This document shows, one piece after another, positions 19,431 through 29,658 of a DNA stretch of 43,055 bases. Position 1 is the first letter of the stretch. Every line of letters starts with the position of its first letter. The notes under the pieces were generated by a model. That model saw nothing but the letters and a program-made list of their open reading frames with translations. It ran no database searches and had not been told where the DNA came from. Both the position numbers and the translations under genes were made by a program. Source of the DNA: an uncultured Cellvibrio sp. (GTDB lineage: Bacteria; Pseudomonadota; Gammaproteobacteria; Pseudomonadales; Cellvibrionaceae); the NCBI GenBank assembly GCA_946481735.1, contig CAMLOU010000017.1:1-43055 (forward strand), in the 5' to 3' direction.

Positions 19431-20636
19431 ATGAATTTCCTGCGTAATTTTCTCGATAAGATCGAGCCAAACTTTCACAAAGGTGGCAAGCATGAAAAGT
19501 GGTATGCGCTTTACGAAGCGGTAGATACCATTTTTTATCGTCCCGCTGATGTGACCAAAACCACCTCTCATGTGCGTGACGGTATTGACCTCAAGCGCAT
19601 CATGATCACCGTGTGGTTGTGTACTTTTCCCGCCATGTTCTACGGCATGTACAACGTTGGCTTCCAGGCTAACACCATCATGGCCGATATGGGCCTGACG
19701 GCGGTAGAAGGCTGGCGCGGTGCGTTTATCGGCTTGTTTGCCGGCTACGACGCCCAGAGCATCTGGGATTGCTTCTGGCACGGCGCGGCTTACTTCCTGC
19801 CCATCTACTTTGTAGTGTTTGTGGTGGGTGGCTTCTGGGAAGTCCTGTTCGCAATGATCCGTGGCCACGAAGTGAACGAAGGCTTCTTTGTGACCTCAGT
19901 GCTTTTTGCCTTGATTCTCCCGCCGGATATTCCCTTGTGGCAAGCCGCATTGGGTATCAGCTTCGGTGTGGTTATCGGAAAAGAGGTTTTTGGCGGAACC
20001 GGTAAAAACTTCCTCAACCCCGCCCTGGCTGGCCGTGCATTCCTGTTCTTTGCCTATCCGGCAGAAATGTCAGGTGACAATGTCTGGACGGCTGTTGATG
20101 GTTACTCGGGCGCAACCGCATTGTCCGTCGCTGCACAAGACGGTATGGAGGCGCTGAAGGGCGGCTTGACCTGGATGGACGCGTTCCTGGGTAACATGCA
20201 CGGCTCTATTGGTGAAACCTCGACGCTGGCTATCTTTATCGGTGGTGCCGTTCTGTTGTTCATGGGCATCGCTTCCTGGCGTATCGTGCTGGGTGTGATG
20301 GTTGGTATGGCGGGCACAGCGTTGCTGTTCAACCTGGTTGGCAACCCGGAAAGCAACCCCATGATGGCTATGCCCTGGTATTGGCACATGGTGGTGGGTG
20401 GTTTTGCGTTCGGCATGATCTTCATGGCCACCGACCCGGTTTCTGCCTCTATGACCAACGTGGGCAAACTCTGGTTTGGTGCGCTGATTGGTTTTATGGT
20501 GGTTATTATCCGTGTGGTAAACCCGGCCTTCCCGGAAGGCATGATGTTGGCCATCCTGTTTGCCAACCTCTTTGCCCCGCTGATTGACCATTTTGTTGTA
20601 CAGGCGAACGTTAAGCGGAGATTGGCACGTGTCTAA
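19431..20636 (+). CDS. nqrB: Na+-translocating NADH:quinone reductase subunit B
   Basis: Integral membrane subunit (401 residues, about ten helices) that carries a covalent FMN and riboflavin and forms part of the sodium path. The flavinylation motif SGAT is visible in [10 protein letters not shown], with the acceptor threonine at residue 229. Other family marks are [24 protein letters not shown] and [15 protein letters not shown] [14 protein letters not shown]. The ATG follows AAGGAGG at good spacing. It overlaps nqrC by eight bases. The FMN is attached by ApbE, encoded in the same operon. Confidence 0.97.
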   Translation: MNFLRNFLDKIEPNFHKGGKHEKWYALYEAVDTIFYRPADVTKTTSHVRDGIDLKRIMITVWLCTFPAMFYGMYNVGFQANTIMADMGLTAVEGWRGAFIGLFAGYDAQSIWDCFWHGAAYFLPIYFVVFVVGGFWEVLFAMIRGHEVNEGFFVTSVLFALILPPDIPLWQAALGISFGVVIGKEVFGGTGKNFLNPALAGRAFLFFAYPAEMSGDNVWTAVDGYSGATALSVAAQDGMEALKGGLTWMDAFLGNMHGSIGETSTLAIFIGGAVLLFMGIASWRIVLGVMVGMAGTALLFNLVGNPESNPMMAMPWYWHMVVGGFAFGMIFMATDPVSASMTNVGKLWFGALIGFMVVIIRVVNPAFPEGMMLAILFANLFAPLIDHFVVQANVKRRLARV

Positions 20637-21405
20637 TAATGATTCCATTAAAAAGACGATCATAGTTACCGTACTGCTGTGTATCGTTTGTTCTGTGATT
20701 GTGTCTGCTGCTGCCGTTCTGTTGCGTCCGGCGCAGGTGGCCAATAAGTCGCTGGATTTCAAGCGCAATATTTTATCGGCGGCCGGTTTGCTGGAGCCCG
20801 GAAAGAACATTGACGCTATCTTCAATGAGCGTGTGGTCACGCGGGTTGTCGATTTGAAAACCGGTAAATTTACCGATGCGGTTGATCCTGTGTCTTACGA
20901 TCAGCGCCGCGCCAGCAAAGATCCAAGCCTTTCGACCAACCTCAGTGCTGATGAGGACATCGCCAAGATTTCCCGTCGCGAAGATTACTCTGTGGTTTAC
21001 CTGATCCAGGATGAAAACGAGCAACTGCAAAAAATCATCCTGCCAGTAAAAGGTTACGGCTTGTGGTCGACACTTTACGGTTTCCTGGCGCTGGAGGCGG
21101 ATGCCAACACCGTTGTCGGTCTGGTGTTCTACGAGCACGCTGAAACCCCCGGTCTGGGCGGTGAAGTGGACAACCCGGTATGGAAAGCGAAGTGGGTGGG
21201 CAAAGAAGTTTATGATGAAGGCGATGTGGCCATTTCCATCATTAAAGGTTCTGTTGATCCGTCTTCAAGCAATGCTGTACATCAGGTGGATGGTTTGTCT
21301 GGTGCTACCCTGACCAGCCGCGGCGTTCACAACTTGTTACATTTCTGGTTGGGTGACAATGGCTACAAGCCGTTCCTGGCCAATCTTAAAAACGGGGAGG
21401 CTTAA
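20629..21405 (+). CDS. nqrC: Na+-translocating NADH:quinone reductase subunit C
   Basis: Subunit with one N-terminal membrane helix (about residues 9-32) and a periplasmic flavodomain bearing covalent FMN. The attachment motif SGAT occurs in [13 protein letters not shown], threonine about 227. [11 protein letters not shown] is also typical of NqrC/RnfG proteins. The start is the GTG at 20629 with GCGGAGA upstream; the frame is open further upstream, but that region lies within nqrB and lacks a signal. The product is 258 residues, normal for the family. It ends three bases before nqrD. Confidence 0.96.
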   Translation: MSNNDSIKKTIIVTVLLCIVCSVIVSAAAVLLRPAQVANKSLDFKRNILSAAGLLEPGKNIDAIFNERVVTRVVDLKTGKFTDAVDPVSYDQRRASKDPSLSTNLSADEDIAKISRREDYSVVYLIQDENEQLQKIILPVKGYGLWSTLYGFLALEADANTVVGLVFYEHAETPGLGGEVDNPVWKAKWVGKEVYDEGDVAISIIKGSVDPSSSNAVHQVDGLSGATLTSRGVHNLLHFWLGDNGYKPFLANLKNGEA

Positions 21406-21408
21406 GAA

Positions 21409-22065
21409 ATGAAACTGAAAGAGCTTCTGTTTGATCCGGTCTTTAAAAACAATCCCATCGCTTTACAGATTCTGGGTATCTGCTCCGCTTTGGCGGTGAC
21501 CAGCAGTATGAAAGTGACCCTGGTTATGTGTATCGCATTAACCATGGTAACGGCGTTTTCAAACTTCTTCGTGTCGATGGTGCGTAATCATGCGCCCAGC
21601 AGCATTCGTATTATCGTCCAGATGGTCATCATCGCGTCTTTGGTTATTGTGGTTGACCAGATCCTCAAAGCCGTTGCTTACGACGTTAGCAAGCAATTGT
21701 CGGTGTTTGTGGGTTTGATCATCACTAACTGTATCGTGATGGGCCGCGCCGAAGCGTTCGCCATGAAGAACCCGCCGATTCCGAGCTTCTTCGATGGTAT
21801 CGGTAACGGTTTGGGTTACAGCGCCATGCTGATCGCTCTTGCCGTAGTTCGTGAACTCTTCGGTTCAGGCAAATTGCTGGGTTACGAAATCCTGTCTGTT
21901 ACCACAGACGGTGGCTGGTATGTACCTAACGGCTTGCTGCTGTTGCCACCGAGCGCGTTCTTCCTGATTGGTTTGTTCATCTGGGCCTTGCGTTCCTGGA
22001 AGAAAAATCAGGTTGAAGCCAGCGAATTCAAAATCGCTCCCAACACCAAACCTCAGGAGGCTTGA
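21409..22065 (+). CDS. nqrD: Na+-translocating NADH:quinone reductase subunit D
   Basis: Polytopic membrane subunit of 218 residues with about six helices. It contains the conserved [14 protein letters not shown] stretch, whose cysteine matches the position that, with NqrE, is known to bind an intramembrane iron-sulfur centre. [14 protein letters not shown] is also family-typical. The start is ATG after GGGGAGGC at the end of nqrC. Its stop lies two bases before the nqrE start, consistent with coupled translation. Confidence 0.96.
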   Translation: MKLKELLFDPVFKNNPIALQILGICSALAVTSSMKVTLVMCIALTMVTAFSNFFVSMVRNHAPSSIRIIVQMVIIASLVIVVDQILKAVAYDVSKQLSVFVGLIITNCIVMGRAEAFAMKNPPIPSFFDGIGNGLGYSAMLIALAVVRELFGSGKLLGYEILSVTTDGGWYVPNGLLLLPPSAFFLIGLFIWALRSWKKNQVEASEFKIAPNTKPQEA

Positions 22066-22067
22066 TC

Positions 22068-22676
22068 GTGGAATATTATTTAAGCCTTTTTATTCGGGCC
22101 GTTTTTATTGAGAACATGGCGTTAGCCTTCTTCCTGGGGATGTGTACGTTTATCGCTATCTCCAAAAAAATCGGTGCTGCTATCGGTTTGGGTATCGCGG
22201 TTATCGTTGTACAGACACTGACCGTACCCTTGAATAACCTGATCTACACTTACGTGCTGGCTAACGGCGCCCTGAGCTGGGCCGGTTTACCCAATGTCGA
22301 TCTAAGCTTCCTTGGCTTGATCACTTACATTGGTGTAATCGCTGCGGTGGTGCAAATCATGGAGATGGTGTTAGATAAATATGTTCCCGCACTTTACAAC
22401 GCACTGGGCGTGTTCCTGCCGTTGATCACCGTTAACTGCGCCATCATGGGTGGTTCTCTGTTCATGGTAGAGCGCGACTATAACTTCGGCGAGAGCATCG
22501 TATACGGTGCTGGCTCTGGTGCCGGTTGGGCGCTGGCTATTGTTGTACTGGCCGGGGTGCGTGAGAAATTGAAATATAGCGATGTACCGGAAGGTTTGCG
22601 TGGCTTGGGTATCACCTTCATTACTGTCGGTTTGATGTCTCTGGGCTTTATGTCATTCGGCGGCATCGATCTGTAA
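22068..22676 (+). CDS. nqrE: Na+-translocating NADH:quinone reductase subunit E
   Basis: Polytopic subunit, 202 residues, homologous to NqrD but in opposite topology. It includes [14 protein letters not shown] and [13 protein letters not shown], with the two cysteines expected to share the intramembrane iron-sulfur centre with NqrD. I use the GTG at 22068, which sits eight bases after a perfect AGGAGG and gives the family-like start (M)EYYLSLFIR; a TTG at 22062 is in frame but too close to it. Confidence 0.96.
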   Translation: MEYYLSLFIRAVFIENMALAFFLGMCTFIAISKKIGAAIGLGIAVIVVQTLTVPLNNLIYTYVLANGALSWAGLPNVDLSFLGLITYIGVIAAVVQIMEMVLDKYVPALYNALGVFLPLITVNCAIMGGSLFMVERDYNFGESIVYGAGSGAGWALAIVVLAGVREKLKYSDVPEGLRGLGITFITVGLMSLGFMSFGGIDL

Positions 22677-22696
22677 TCAGCGGGGTATAACCACAC

Positions 22697-23920
22697 ATGA
22701 ACATAGAAATTACATTGGGTGTTGTCATGTTCACGGTCATCGTGCTCGCGCTGGTGGCTGTTATCCTGATAGCACGTTCCAAATTGGTCAGCAGTGGCGA
22801 TGTCACTATTGATATCAATGGCGAGAAAAAACTGACCGTTCCGGCCGGTGGCAAATTGTTGCAAACCTTGTCCGGCGCCGGCTTGTTCCTGCCTTCTGCC
22901 TGCGGCGGCGGCGGGACCTGTGCACAGTGCAAATGTATTGTGGTGTCTGGCGGTGGCTCCATGTTGCCGACGGAAGAAAGCCACTTCACCAAGCGCGATG
23001 CCCGTGAAGGCTGGCGCTTGTCTTGCCAGACGCCGGTCAAGCAGGATATGGTGATTGAAGTTCCGGAAGATGTGTTCGGTGTAAAACAGTGGGAATGTAC
23101 TGTTGAATCCAATCCTAACGTGGCCACGTTCATTAAAGAGCTGACCTTGCGTCTGCCGGAAGGTGAAAACGTTGACTTCCGTGCGGGTGGTTATGTGCAG
23201 TTGGAGTGCCCACCGCATCATGTGAAATTCTCGGATTTCTCTATCGAGCCGCAATTCCGTGGCGACTGGGAACGTTTCGGTTTCTTTAATCTGGAATCGA
23301 AGGTGACTGAGCCGGTGATTCGCGCCTACTCCATGGCGAACTATCCGGATGAGAAGGGTATCGTTAAGTTCAATATCCGTATTGCAACGCCGCCGCCCAA
23401 GTCACAAGGCATTCCGCCGGGTATTATGTCGTCTTACGTGTTCAGCCTGAAGCCGGGTGACAAGATCAAGGTGTACGGTCCCTTCGGTGAGTTCTTCGCC
23501 AAGGATACTGACAATGAGATGGTCTTCATCGGTGGTGGTGCGGGTATGGCGCCCATGCGTTCGCACATCTTTGATCAGCTGCGTCGTATTAAAACCAAGC
23601 GTAAGATGACTTTCTGGTACGGTGCTCGCTCTCTGCGCGAACTCTTCTACAAAGAAGAATATGATCAGTTGCAAGAAGAGAATGAAAACTTCAACTGGTA
23701 TGTGGCCTTGTCAGATCCGCAACCGGAAGATAACTGGAACGGCCTGACCGGGTTTATTCATAACGTACTGTATGAAAATTACCTGAAAGACCATCCGGCA
23801 CCGGAAGATTGTGAATTCTACATGTGCGGCCCACCAATGATGAACGCCGCTGTGATCAAGCTCCTGAAGAGCCTGGGTGTAGAAGACGAAAACATTATGC
23901 TGGATGACTTTGGTGGCTAA
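22697..23920 (+). CDS. nqrF: Na+-translocating NADH:quinone reductase subunit F
   Basis: NADH-oxidising entry subunit (407 residues), anchored by one N-terminal helix (about 4-27). The ferredoxin domain has ligands Cys69, Cys75, Cys78 and Cys110 in [12 protein letters not shown] and LSCQ. The FAD domain shows RAYSMANYP, and the NADH domain [12 protein letters not shown] and [10 protein letters not shown], ending in the conserved LDDFGG. Electrons pass NADH to FAD, then 2Fe-2S, then the membrane subunits. The 3' end overlaps apbE by 17 bases. Assembly of its centre is expected to involve NqrM, encoded downstream. Confidence 0.97.
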   Translation: MNIEITLGVVMFTVIVLALVAVILIARSKLVSSGDVTIDINGEKKLTVPAGGKLLQTLSGAGLFLPSACGGGGTCAQCKCIVVSGGGSMLPTEESHFTKRDAREGWRLSCQTPVKQDMVIEVPEDVFGVKQWECTVESNPNVATFIKELTLRLPEGENVDFRAGGYVQLECPPHHVKFSDFSIEPQFRGDWERFGFFNLESKVTEPVIRAYSMANYPDEKGIVKFNIRIATPPPKSQGIPPGIMSSYVFSLKPGDKIKVYGPFGEFFAKDTDNEMVFIGGGAGMAPMRSHIFDQLRRIKTKRKMTFWYGARSLRELFYKEEYDQLQEENENFNWYVALSDPQPEDNWNGLTGFIHNVLYENYLKDHPAPEDCEFYMCGPPMMNAAVIKLLKSLGVEDENIMLDDFGG

Positions 23921-24974
23921 GATCAGTTTGTTTAAGTTCTTTTTACCAAACTGCGAAACGAGGTCAGCGTTGCTGACCTCGTTTTTGTTTTTTGGTGTGG
24001 TGTTATTAAGTGGCTGCGGTCAGGCAGAGCGTGACACGCTGCGGTTTGCCGGCGAAACCATGGGCACGACGTATCACATTACATTGGTTGCTGATGAAGA
24101 TGAGTCGCTCAAGGTCGATGCAACCTCGTTGCAAAAGGCAGTTGATGTAGAGCTGCAAAAAATTAATCAGCACATGTCGACCTATATTCCTGATTCTGAG
24201 TTGATGTTGTTTAACTCGGCCAGTGCAGGTGAGTGGTACACCTTATCGAAACCGCTGGAAGAAGTTTTGCGGTTGAGTCAGCAGATCAGCGAACGCAGTG
24301 GCGGTGCGTTTGATATTACCGTCGGCCCGCTGGTGAATTTATGGGGCTTTGGGCCCGGTAAACACGAAGATGATGTACCTGATGCGGAAGCCATCGCTGA
24401 CGCCAAAGCGATGATGGGGTATCACAAGCTGGAATTGGTGGATGGGCAAGCGCGCAAATTGGCTGATATCAAGCTTGATCTTTCTGCTATTGCCAAGGGT
24501 TATGGTGTGGATTGGATTGCGGATTATCTTGCGCAGCAGGGCATCAATCACTATATGGTTGAAATCGGCGGGGAAATTCGCGTCAAAGGCACAAATGCCA
24601 AAGGCCAGCCCTGGCGTATCGCTATTGAGCAACCGTCAATGCTACAGCAGAGCGTGCACAAGGCTATTTCACTGACCGATGTCGGTATGGCCACGTCCGG
24701 TGATTACCGCAATTATTTCGAGCAGGACGGCAAGCGCTACTCACACACCATCGATCCGCAAACCGGTTATCCGATTACGCATCGCCTCGCATCCGTCACG
24801 GTTATCGCCAGGACCTCAGCGGAAGCCGATGGTTGGGCTACCGCGATCAATGTGCTAGGTCCGGAGCGCGGCATGGAAGTGGCCAATCGCGAGAAATTAG
24901 CGGTTTACATGATTGTCAAAGAGGATGAGGGTTTCAGTGATCGTTATTCAACGGCTTTTGAACCTTATCGATGA
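23904..24974 (+). CDS. apbE: FAD:protein FMN transferase (ApbE/Ftp lipoprotein)
   Basis: Periplasmic lipoprotein that splits FAD and attaches FMN to the SGAT threonines of NqrB and NqrC. The lipobox LLSGC places the lipidated cysteine at residue 38. Then follow [52 protein letters not shown] and [10 protein letters not shown], all ApbE hallmarks. The start could be the ATG at 23904 or the GTG at 23913; both lie inside nqrF and have weak ribosome sites. Oddly, codons 18-27 form a complete intrinsic terminator hairpin. Length 356 is normal. Confidence 0.93.
   Translation: MTLVAKISLFKFFLPNCETRSALLTSFLFFGVVLLSGCGQAERDTLRFAGETMGTTYHITLVADEDESLKVDATSLQKAVDVELQKINQHMSTYIPDSELMLFNSASAGEWYTLSKPLEEVLRLSQQISERSGGAFDITVGPLVNLWGFGPGKHEDDVPDAEAIADAKAMMGYHKLELVDGQARKLADIKLDLSAIAKGYGVDWIADYLAQQGINHYMVEIGGEIRVKGTNAKGQPWRIAIEQPSMLQQSVHKAISLTDVGMATSGDYRNYFEQDGKRYSHTIDPQTGYPITHRLASVTVIARTSAEADGWATAINVLGPERGMEVANREKLAVYMIVKEDEGFSDRYSTAFEPYR
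23956..23996 (+). terminator. Intrinsic terminator embedded in the apbE signal-peptide codons
   Basis: A 13-bp perfect stem (23956-23968 with 23972-23984) with a GTT loop is followed by TTTTTGTTTTTT. It lies 36 bases after the nqrF stop, the expected place for an operon terminator, but inside the apbE reading frame, encoding about residues 18-30. Confidence 0.8.
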
Positions 24975-24992
24975 ATTATTGAGGTAAATATT

Positions 24993-25235
24993 ATGGGTAC
25001 GTTATTGGTAACGCTGGTGTTTATGCTGGTTGTGGTGGCCTTGATGTCCGTGGGTGTGATCTTCGGCCGCAAGCCCATTACCGGTTCCTGTGGTGGTGTC
25101 GGAAAGGCGCTGGGCGAAAAAGAATATGTGTGTGATATTTGTGGTGGCGATGAAAGCAAGTGTGAAGAAAAACAACAGACTGCCGCGAACGCAGAAAAAT
25201 CTTTGGCTTACGAAGTAACAACTAATAAAAAATAA
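24993..25235 (+). CDS. nqrM: Na+-NQR maturation protein NqrM
   Basis: Small inner-membrane protein of 80 residues with one N-terminal helix (about 4-23) and four cysteines at 33, 47, 50 and 57 (SCGG and CDICGGDESKC). This is the pattern of the NqrM (DUF539) family, needed for iron delivery to the NQR complex. The ATG follows a GAGG motif. The gene is 18 bases after apbE, in the operon position expected for this family. Confidence 0.94.
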   Translation: MGTLLVTLVFMLVVVALMSVGVIFGRKPITGSCGGVGKALGEKEYVCDICGGDESKCEEKQQTAANAEKSLAYEVTTNKK

Positions 25236-25293
25236 CGATTGTGTCGGTAGCTTGGGGTGATTATTTGGTTATTCGGTTCAAGAGGAAATTAAA

Positions 25294-26691
25294 GTGGCTG
25301 ACCATGTTTACGATGTCTTGGTGATCGGTTCGGGGCCGTCGGGTGAAAGTGCGGCGATTACGGCGGCCAAAGCCGGTAAGCGTGTGGGTGTAGTAGAAAA
25401 TCATCAGGTGGTAGGTGGAAACTGTGCACACAAAGGCACCATTCCATCAAAGTCCCTGCGCCATGTTGTCAAACAAATTATTCATTACAAATCCAGTAAT
25501 CTCTTTCGTGAAATTGGCGATAGTCGTCGCCTGACCTATCCACGTATTCTGCAATCGGCCCGACAAGTGATTCCCAAACAGGTCGAATTACACACCAATT
25601 TTTATGTGCGCAATCGCGTGACCTTGCACATGGGGCGCGCTGCATTTGTTGATAATCATACGGTCACTGTTGACCTGCTGGATGGCGCGCGGGAAACCAT
25701 TACCGCCGGCAGCATTGTCATTGCGACGGGCTCGCGTCCTTATCGGCCTGCTGACATCAATTTTGATCATCCGCGGGTTTACGACAGCGATACCATACTT
25801 GAAATGCAGCACACGCCACGGCACCTCATTATCTACGGTGCCGGTGTTATCGGGTGCGAATACGCGTCGATATTTTCCGGGATGGGTGTGCGTGTTGACC
25901 TGATTAATAACCGTGATCGTTTGCTGTCATTTCTCGATGATGAAATCTCCGACGCCTTGAGCTATCACTTGCGTGACAGCGGTGTGACCGTGCGCCACAG
26001 CGAGGAATATGAGGCGATTGATGCGCGCGACAGCAGCGTTACTCTGCACCTGAAATCCGGTAAGCGATTAAAAGCGGATGCCATTCTCTGGTGTAACGGT
26101 CGCAGCGGCAATACCGATAACCTGAATCTGGCGGCCGTGGGTTTGCAGGCAGATCATCGCGGTAACCTGAAGGTGGACGATTGTTATCGCACGGCGGTTG
26201 AGAATATTTATGCTGTGGGCGATGTGATTGGTTGGCCCAGTTTGGCCAGCGCATCATTCGGACAAGGGCGTTCAGTATCCGGTGGCATTATCGGTGGGGA
26301 TTGCCCTCTGGTTGAGGATGTGCCCACCGGCATTTACACCTTGCCGGAGATCAGCTCGGTCGGTAAAACAGAAACCGAATTAACAGCGGCACGCGTGCCT
26401 TACGAAGTCGGGCGGGCGCTGTTTAAAAACACGGCGCGCGGTCAGATCAGTGGCGAAGATGTCGGCATGCTTAAATTGTTATTCCATGTCGATACCATGG
26501 AAATTCTGGGTGTACATTGCTTTGGTGCCGAGGCTGCCGAGATTGTCCACATCGGTCAGGCGATCATGCGGCAGAAAGGCGAGGGCAACACCATTCGTTA
26601 CTTCCTCAACACGACATTTAACTATCCGACCATGGCGGAGGCATACCGTATTGCTGCCCTGGATGGAATCAACCGAATCAATCGCCGCTAG
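25294..26691 (+). CDS. sthA: Soluble pyridine nucleotide transhydrogenase
   Basis: Cytosolic flavoprotein (465 residues) that exchanges hydride between NADPH and NAD+. The FAD motif GSGPSG (12-17), the second nucleotide-binding site [12 protein letters not shown] and the C-terminal dimer domain ([18 protein letters not shown] [14 protein letters not shown]) identify the pyridine nucleotide-disulfide oxidoreductase superfamily. The active-site segment [13 protein letters not shown] keeps Cys44 but has Thr49 in place of the second redox cysteine, the known hallmark of SthA as opposed to lipoamide dehydrogenase. The start is GTG, preceded by AAGAGGAAA. It is 58 bases after nqrM and ends with a strong terminator. 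Confidence 0.95.
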   Translation: MADHVYDVLVIGSGPSGESAAITAAKAGKRVGVVENHQVVGGNCAHKGTIPSKSLRHVVKQIIHYKSSNLFREIGDSRRLTYPRILQSARQVIPKQVELHTNFYVRNRVTLHMGRAAFVDNHTVTVDLLDGARETITAGSIVIATGSRPYRPADINFDHPRVYDSDTILEMQHTPRHLIIYGAGVIGCEYASIFSGMGVRVDLINNRDRLLSFLDDEISDALSYHLRDSGVTVRHSEEYEAIDARDSSVTLHLKSGKRLKADAILWCNGRSGNTDNLNLAAVGLQADHRGNLKVDDCYRTAVENIYAVGDVIGWPSLASASFGQGRSVSGGIIGGDCPLVEDVPTGIYTLPEISSVGKTETELTAARVPYEVGRALFKNTARGQISGEDVGMLKLLFHVDTMEILGVHCFGAEAAEIVHIGQAIMRQKGEGNTIRYFLNTTFNYPTMAEAYRIAALDGINRINRR

Positions 26692-26710
26692 AACGGCCGA
26701 TGGAAAAAAG

Positions 26711-26746
26711 AAAAGCCGCGCAGTGGAATACCTGCGCGGCTTTTTT
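26711..26746. terminator. Bidirectional terminator after sthA
   Basis: AAAAGCCGCGCAG (26711-26723) pairs perfectly with CTGCGCGGCTTTT (26732-26744), loop TGGAATAC, T6 on the plus strand and T4 on the minus. It serves sthA and the convergent small gene at 26759. Confidence 0.9.
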
Positions 26747-26758
26747 ATTGGACGGGGA

Positions 26759-27046
26759 TTAATTTCCCTGTGGACGATGTTTGGCTACGCTGTGGATCAC
26801 GTGGTCGTGTTCGAAATACACCACGAAGTCTGCATATTCCCAGGATGAAATGGGTGGTTCACCTACCGGCCCTTGTTTACTGATGGGCTCACCGAATTGC
26901 GCCTCGACAGCAGCCTTGGTGGCGCCGGTGCGCGGTTTGGCAATATCGGCTTGTTGACCTACGGGTACACGCACGGTTTCGGCAAATGCTGGCAGTGTCA
27001 GCAAGGCGGAACAAGAGACAAGGATGATCAGTAAAGTTTTTTTCAT
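26759..27046 (-). CDS. Small exported protein, function unknown
   Basis: A 95-residue protein with a clear Sec signal peptide (MKKTLLIILVSCSALL..., cleavage after AFA, residue 22). The mature part contains GATKAAVEAQFGEP, reminiscent of the SmpA/BamE-like fold, then PPISSWEYADFVVYFEHDHV. I have no functional assignment; a periplasmic fold related to BamE is a guess from motif style. The start at 27046 gives the signal peptide directly, with AGGATAAG upstream; an in-frame ATG at 27061 would add five residues. It lies 17 bases downstream of the PilZ gene, so the two probably form an operon. Confidence 0.8.
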   Translation of the reverse strand: MKKTLLIILVSCSALLTLPAFAETVRVPVGQQADIAKPRTGATKAAVEAQFGEPISKQGPVGEPPISSWEYADFVVYFEHDHVIHSVAKHRPQGN

Positions 27047-27063
27047 GGGCTTATCCTGCATGA

Positions 27064-27630
27064 TCAGTATTGTTGTTTAAGTCGGCGCTCGGCCATTTGA
27101 GCACGCATGATCTGCTGGCCGATCAATTGTTGTTGTGAGTCGTTGATCCGATGAAATTTTGCCGCAATTTGATAGTCGCCAGCGCTACTCAGTTCACAGC
27201 GTATCACTTTGGCAAATAAAATCAGCCCGGCGTAGGACGGCAAAAACGTGAGCCGCATCGCGATAAAACTCTGTTGTGCAATAGGCTTTTCACACCCGAA
27301 GGCAATACCGCCTTCGCTCAGGTTCACCTGCCGGGTAATACGGGTCAGGGCGGCGGGTTTGTGTTCTGCCATCAGGCGTTGGGTAAGCAGCTCTATCTTG
27401 CGGTTGATGTTGTGCAGGTATTCACCCAGCGCGCGGTTGTTATCCTTGATCTGATACAACAGCTGCGCGGTATCACTGTCGATTTTTTTCAGCTCGGCGT
27501 ACAGCTTGATATCGGCAGCATCCTGGTAGAGCGTTTCCGGTTCACTGGAATTAGCGGTCTTTTCATCTACCTCTTTATATTCCAGCGCAATACTTTCATC
27601 GATGCGAAAAAAACTGCGGCGTTCAGACAT
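27064..27630 (-). CDS. PilZ-domain protein with split motifs (putative c-di-GMP receptor)
   Basis: A 188-residue cytoplasmic protein. Both c-di-GMP-binding motifs of PilZ domains can be seen: RxxxR (RSFFR, residues 5-9) and NxSxxG (NLSEGG, 103-108). They are separated by nearly 100 residues instead of the usual 20-30. The inserted part (about 35-92) is polar and helix-like, with regular leucines (LYAELKKIDSDTAQLLYQI), possibly a coiled-coil oligomerisation segment. I start at the ATG at 27630, which has GGGATA upstream and gives the motif at the N-terminus; longer in-frame starts lack signals. It is divergent from lolC. The target is unknown. Confidence 0.78.
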   Translation of the reverse strand: MSERRSFFRIDESIALEYKEVDEKTANSSEPETLYQDAADIKLYAELKKIDSDTAQLLYQIKDNNRALGEYLHNINRKIELLTQRLMAEHKPAALTRITRQVNLSEGGIAFGCEKPIAQQSFIAMRLTFLPSYAGLILFAKVIRCELSSAGDYQIAAKFHRINDSQQQLIGQQIMRAQMAERRLKQQY

Positions 27631-27735
27631 GATCTTTATCCCGGTAACCAGCTTTCCATAAGATAGCACATCATCCCGCAACTGCTGCGGTGATTGTGTG
27701 TTGGCCGCTTGTGCTCCTTCGGGCATTAGGTTTAA

Positions 27736-28983
27736 ATGCGCTCCATGCTGAAAAACATCCCCCTCTATATTGGTCTACGTTATACCCGCGCGAAACGTCG
27801 CAACCAATTCATTTCCTTTGTCAGCGGATTTTCACTTCTGGGTATGGCCCTGGGCGTGATGGCATTGATTATTGTGCTGTCTGTAATGAACGGTTTTGAT
27901 CGGGAGATGAAGCAGCGCATCCTCAGTGTTATTCCCCATGGTTTTATTGATCAACACCCGCAAATGCGTGACTGGCAATCTGTTTCCCGACAGGTTGAGC
28001 AACACCCGGAGGTGGTGGCCACGGCGCCTTACATTGGCGGCTTCGCCCTGATCAGCTATGACCGGGGCGTTGAAAGTATTCAATTACAGGGCATCTTACC
28101 GGAAGCGGAAAACCGCGTTTCGGTACTGGAGCAGAACATGATCGTCGGCTCCAGCACAGACTTGCGACCCGGTGAATTCGGCATTGTCATGGGCCGCTTG
28201 TTGGCGCGCTCCCTGGGCATTGCACCCGGCGACAAGGTGAACCTGACGCTCTCGGATATCAACATTACACCGGCTGGCGTGTTTCCGCGTACGCGCCCGT
28301 TTACGCTGGTGGGTGTCTTCGAAGTGGGTGCCCAGGTAGACCAGACCCTCGCGATGATTCATATCGACGATGCCAAGCGCCTGTTTCGCTATCAGGGGGT
28401 GCAGGGCTTGCATGTGAAGGTGACCGATATTTACCGCGCGGGCACGGTGATGGGTGACCTTGCCGGCGATTTCGGTGAAAGCTACACCGTCAAGGATTGG
28501 AGCCAGACCCAGGGCAGCCTGTTCCAAGCGGTGAAGATGGAAAAGATCGTTATTGCGGCCTTGTTGTGCATCATCATCGCGGTGGCGGCGTTCAATATCG
28601 TTTCCAGCCTGGTATTGATGGTGGCTGACAAGCGGTCGGATATCGCCGTTTTGCGCACACTGGGACTTACCGCTCGACAAGTGATGGCCATCTTTGTGGT
28701 GCAAGGTAGCGCGGTGGGTGTTGCGGGGACGCTGATCGGTGCGCTTATCGGTTGCCTGGTGGCGCAGTCGCTTAATTCCATCATGGGGTTCTTCGAAGCC
28801 TTGTTTGGCTGGCAGATCTTTAACCCCGACGTCTTTTTTATCACCCAGCTTCCCTCGGTATTGATGTGGCAGGACGTTGCGTTTATCTGCGGCCTGGCAT
28901 TAACCCTGAGTGTGGTCGCCACCTTGTATCCTGCATATCGCGCCGCGAAGATCGAACCGGCAGAGGCCTTGCGTTATGAGTAA
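27736..28983 (+). CDS. lolC: Lipoprotein-releasing ABC transporter permease LolC
   Basis: Inner-membrane subunit of LolCDE, which extracts outer-membrane lipoproteins and passes them to LolA. It is 415 residues with the LolC/E layout: one N-terminal helix (about 27-50), a large periplasmic domain, then three C-terminal helices in an FtsX domain. [20 protein letters not shown] and [17 protein letters not shown] are characteristic. Its start ATG has AGG six bases upstream. It overlaps lolD by eight bases. Which of the two permeases in this cluster is LolC and which LolE is assigned by gene order. Confidence 0.92.
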   Translation: MRSMLKNIPLYIGLRYTRAKRRNQFISFVSGFSLLGMALGVMALIIVLSVMNGFDREMKQRILSVIPHGFIDQHPQMRDWQSVSRQVEQHPEVVATAPYIGGFALISYDRGVESIQLQGILPEAENRVSVLEQNMIVGSSTDLRPGEFGIVMGRLLARSLGIAPGDKVNLTLSDINITPAGVFPRTRPFTLVGVFEVGAQVDQTLAMIHIDDAKRLFRYQGVQGLHVKVTDIYRAGTVMGDLAGDFGESYTVKDWSQTQGSLFQAVKMEKIVIAALLCIIIAVAAFNIVSSLVLMVADKRSDIAVLRTLGLTARQVMAIFVVQGSAVGVAGTLIGALIGCLVAQSLNSIMGFFEALFGWQIFNPDVFFITQLPSVLMWQDVAFICGLALTLSVVATLYPAYRAAKIEPAEALRYE

Positions 28984-29656
28984 TCAACAGGCGGTCTTGA
29001 CCTGCCATCAAGTCTATAAAAACTATTCCCAGGGGCCGCAACAGGTCAGTGTGCTGAATGGGGTAAACCTGCAAATCCATGCCGGTGAACGGGTGGCGAT
29101 TGTGGGTGCATCCGGCTCGGGTAAGTCTACGCTGCTGAATATCCTGGGCGGATTGGATGTTCCTGACCAGGGTGAGGTGATTGTTGCCGGGCAACAGCTG
29201 TCGCAGATGAGTGCTGACCAGCGGGGGCGTCTGCGCAATCGCAGCCTCGGTTTTGTCTACCAGTTTCATCATCTGCTGCCGGAATTTACCGCGCTGGAAA
29301 ATGTATCCATGCCCTTGTTGATCGGCCGCGAGGCCACAGCGGTAGCCAAAGAACGCGCGGCAGCGATGTTGGCACGGGTTGGTTTGGCGGAACGGGTGCA
29401 GCACAAACCTTCAGAGCTATCCGGCGGAGAGCGCCAGCGGGTGGCCATTGCCCGCGCCCTGGTGACTAACCCGGCCTGTGTGTTGATGGATGAACCCACC
29501 GGCAACCTCGACTCTCACGCCGCCGACAGTATCCAGCAGTTAATGCTGGAGCTGAACCAGACTATCGGCACCAGCTTTGTGGTGGTGACTCACGACCAGC
29601 GGCTGGCGGCGCGTATGGACCGTACCTTGACCCTGTCCGACGGGACGCTGGTGTAA
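28976..29656 (+). CDS. lolD: Lipoprotein-releasing ABC transporter ATP-binding protein LolD
   Basis: Cytoplasmic ATPase that powers LolCDE, 226 residues from the ATG at 28976. Walker A is GASGSGKST (44-52), followed by the Q-loop [18 protein letters not shown], typical of LolD, the signature [15 protein letters not shown], Walker [12 protein letters not shown] and the switch histidine in VVTHD. The start lies within the end of lolC (ATGAGTAA), so translation is coupled. It ends two bases before lolE. Confidence 0.97.
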   Translation: MSNQQAVLTCHQVYKNYSQGPQQVSVLNGVNLQIHAGERVAIVGASGSGKSTLLNILGGLDVPDQGEVIVAGQQLSQMSADQRGRLRNRSLGFVYQFHHLLPEFTALENVSMPLLIGREATAVAKERAAAMLARVGLAERVQHKPSELSGGERQRVAIARALVTNPACVLMDEPTGNLDSHAADSIQQLMLELNQTIGTSFVVVTHDQRLAARMDRTLTLSDGTLV

Positions 29657-29658
29657 CT

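Noticed and set aside
20070..20840. 256-codon minus-strand frame across nqrB/nqrC
   Set aside because: Histidine/threonine-rich composition and position opposite two conserved overlapping genes show it is a shadow.
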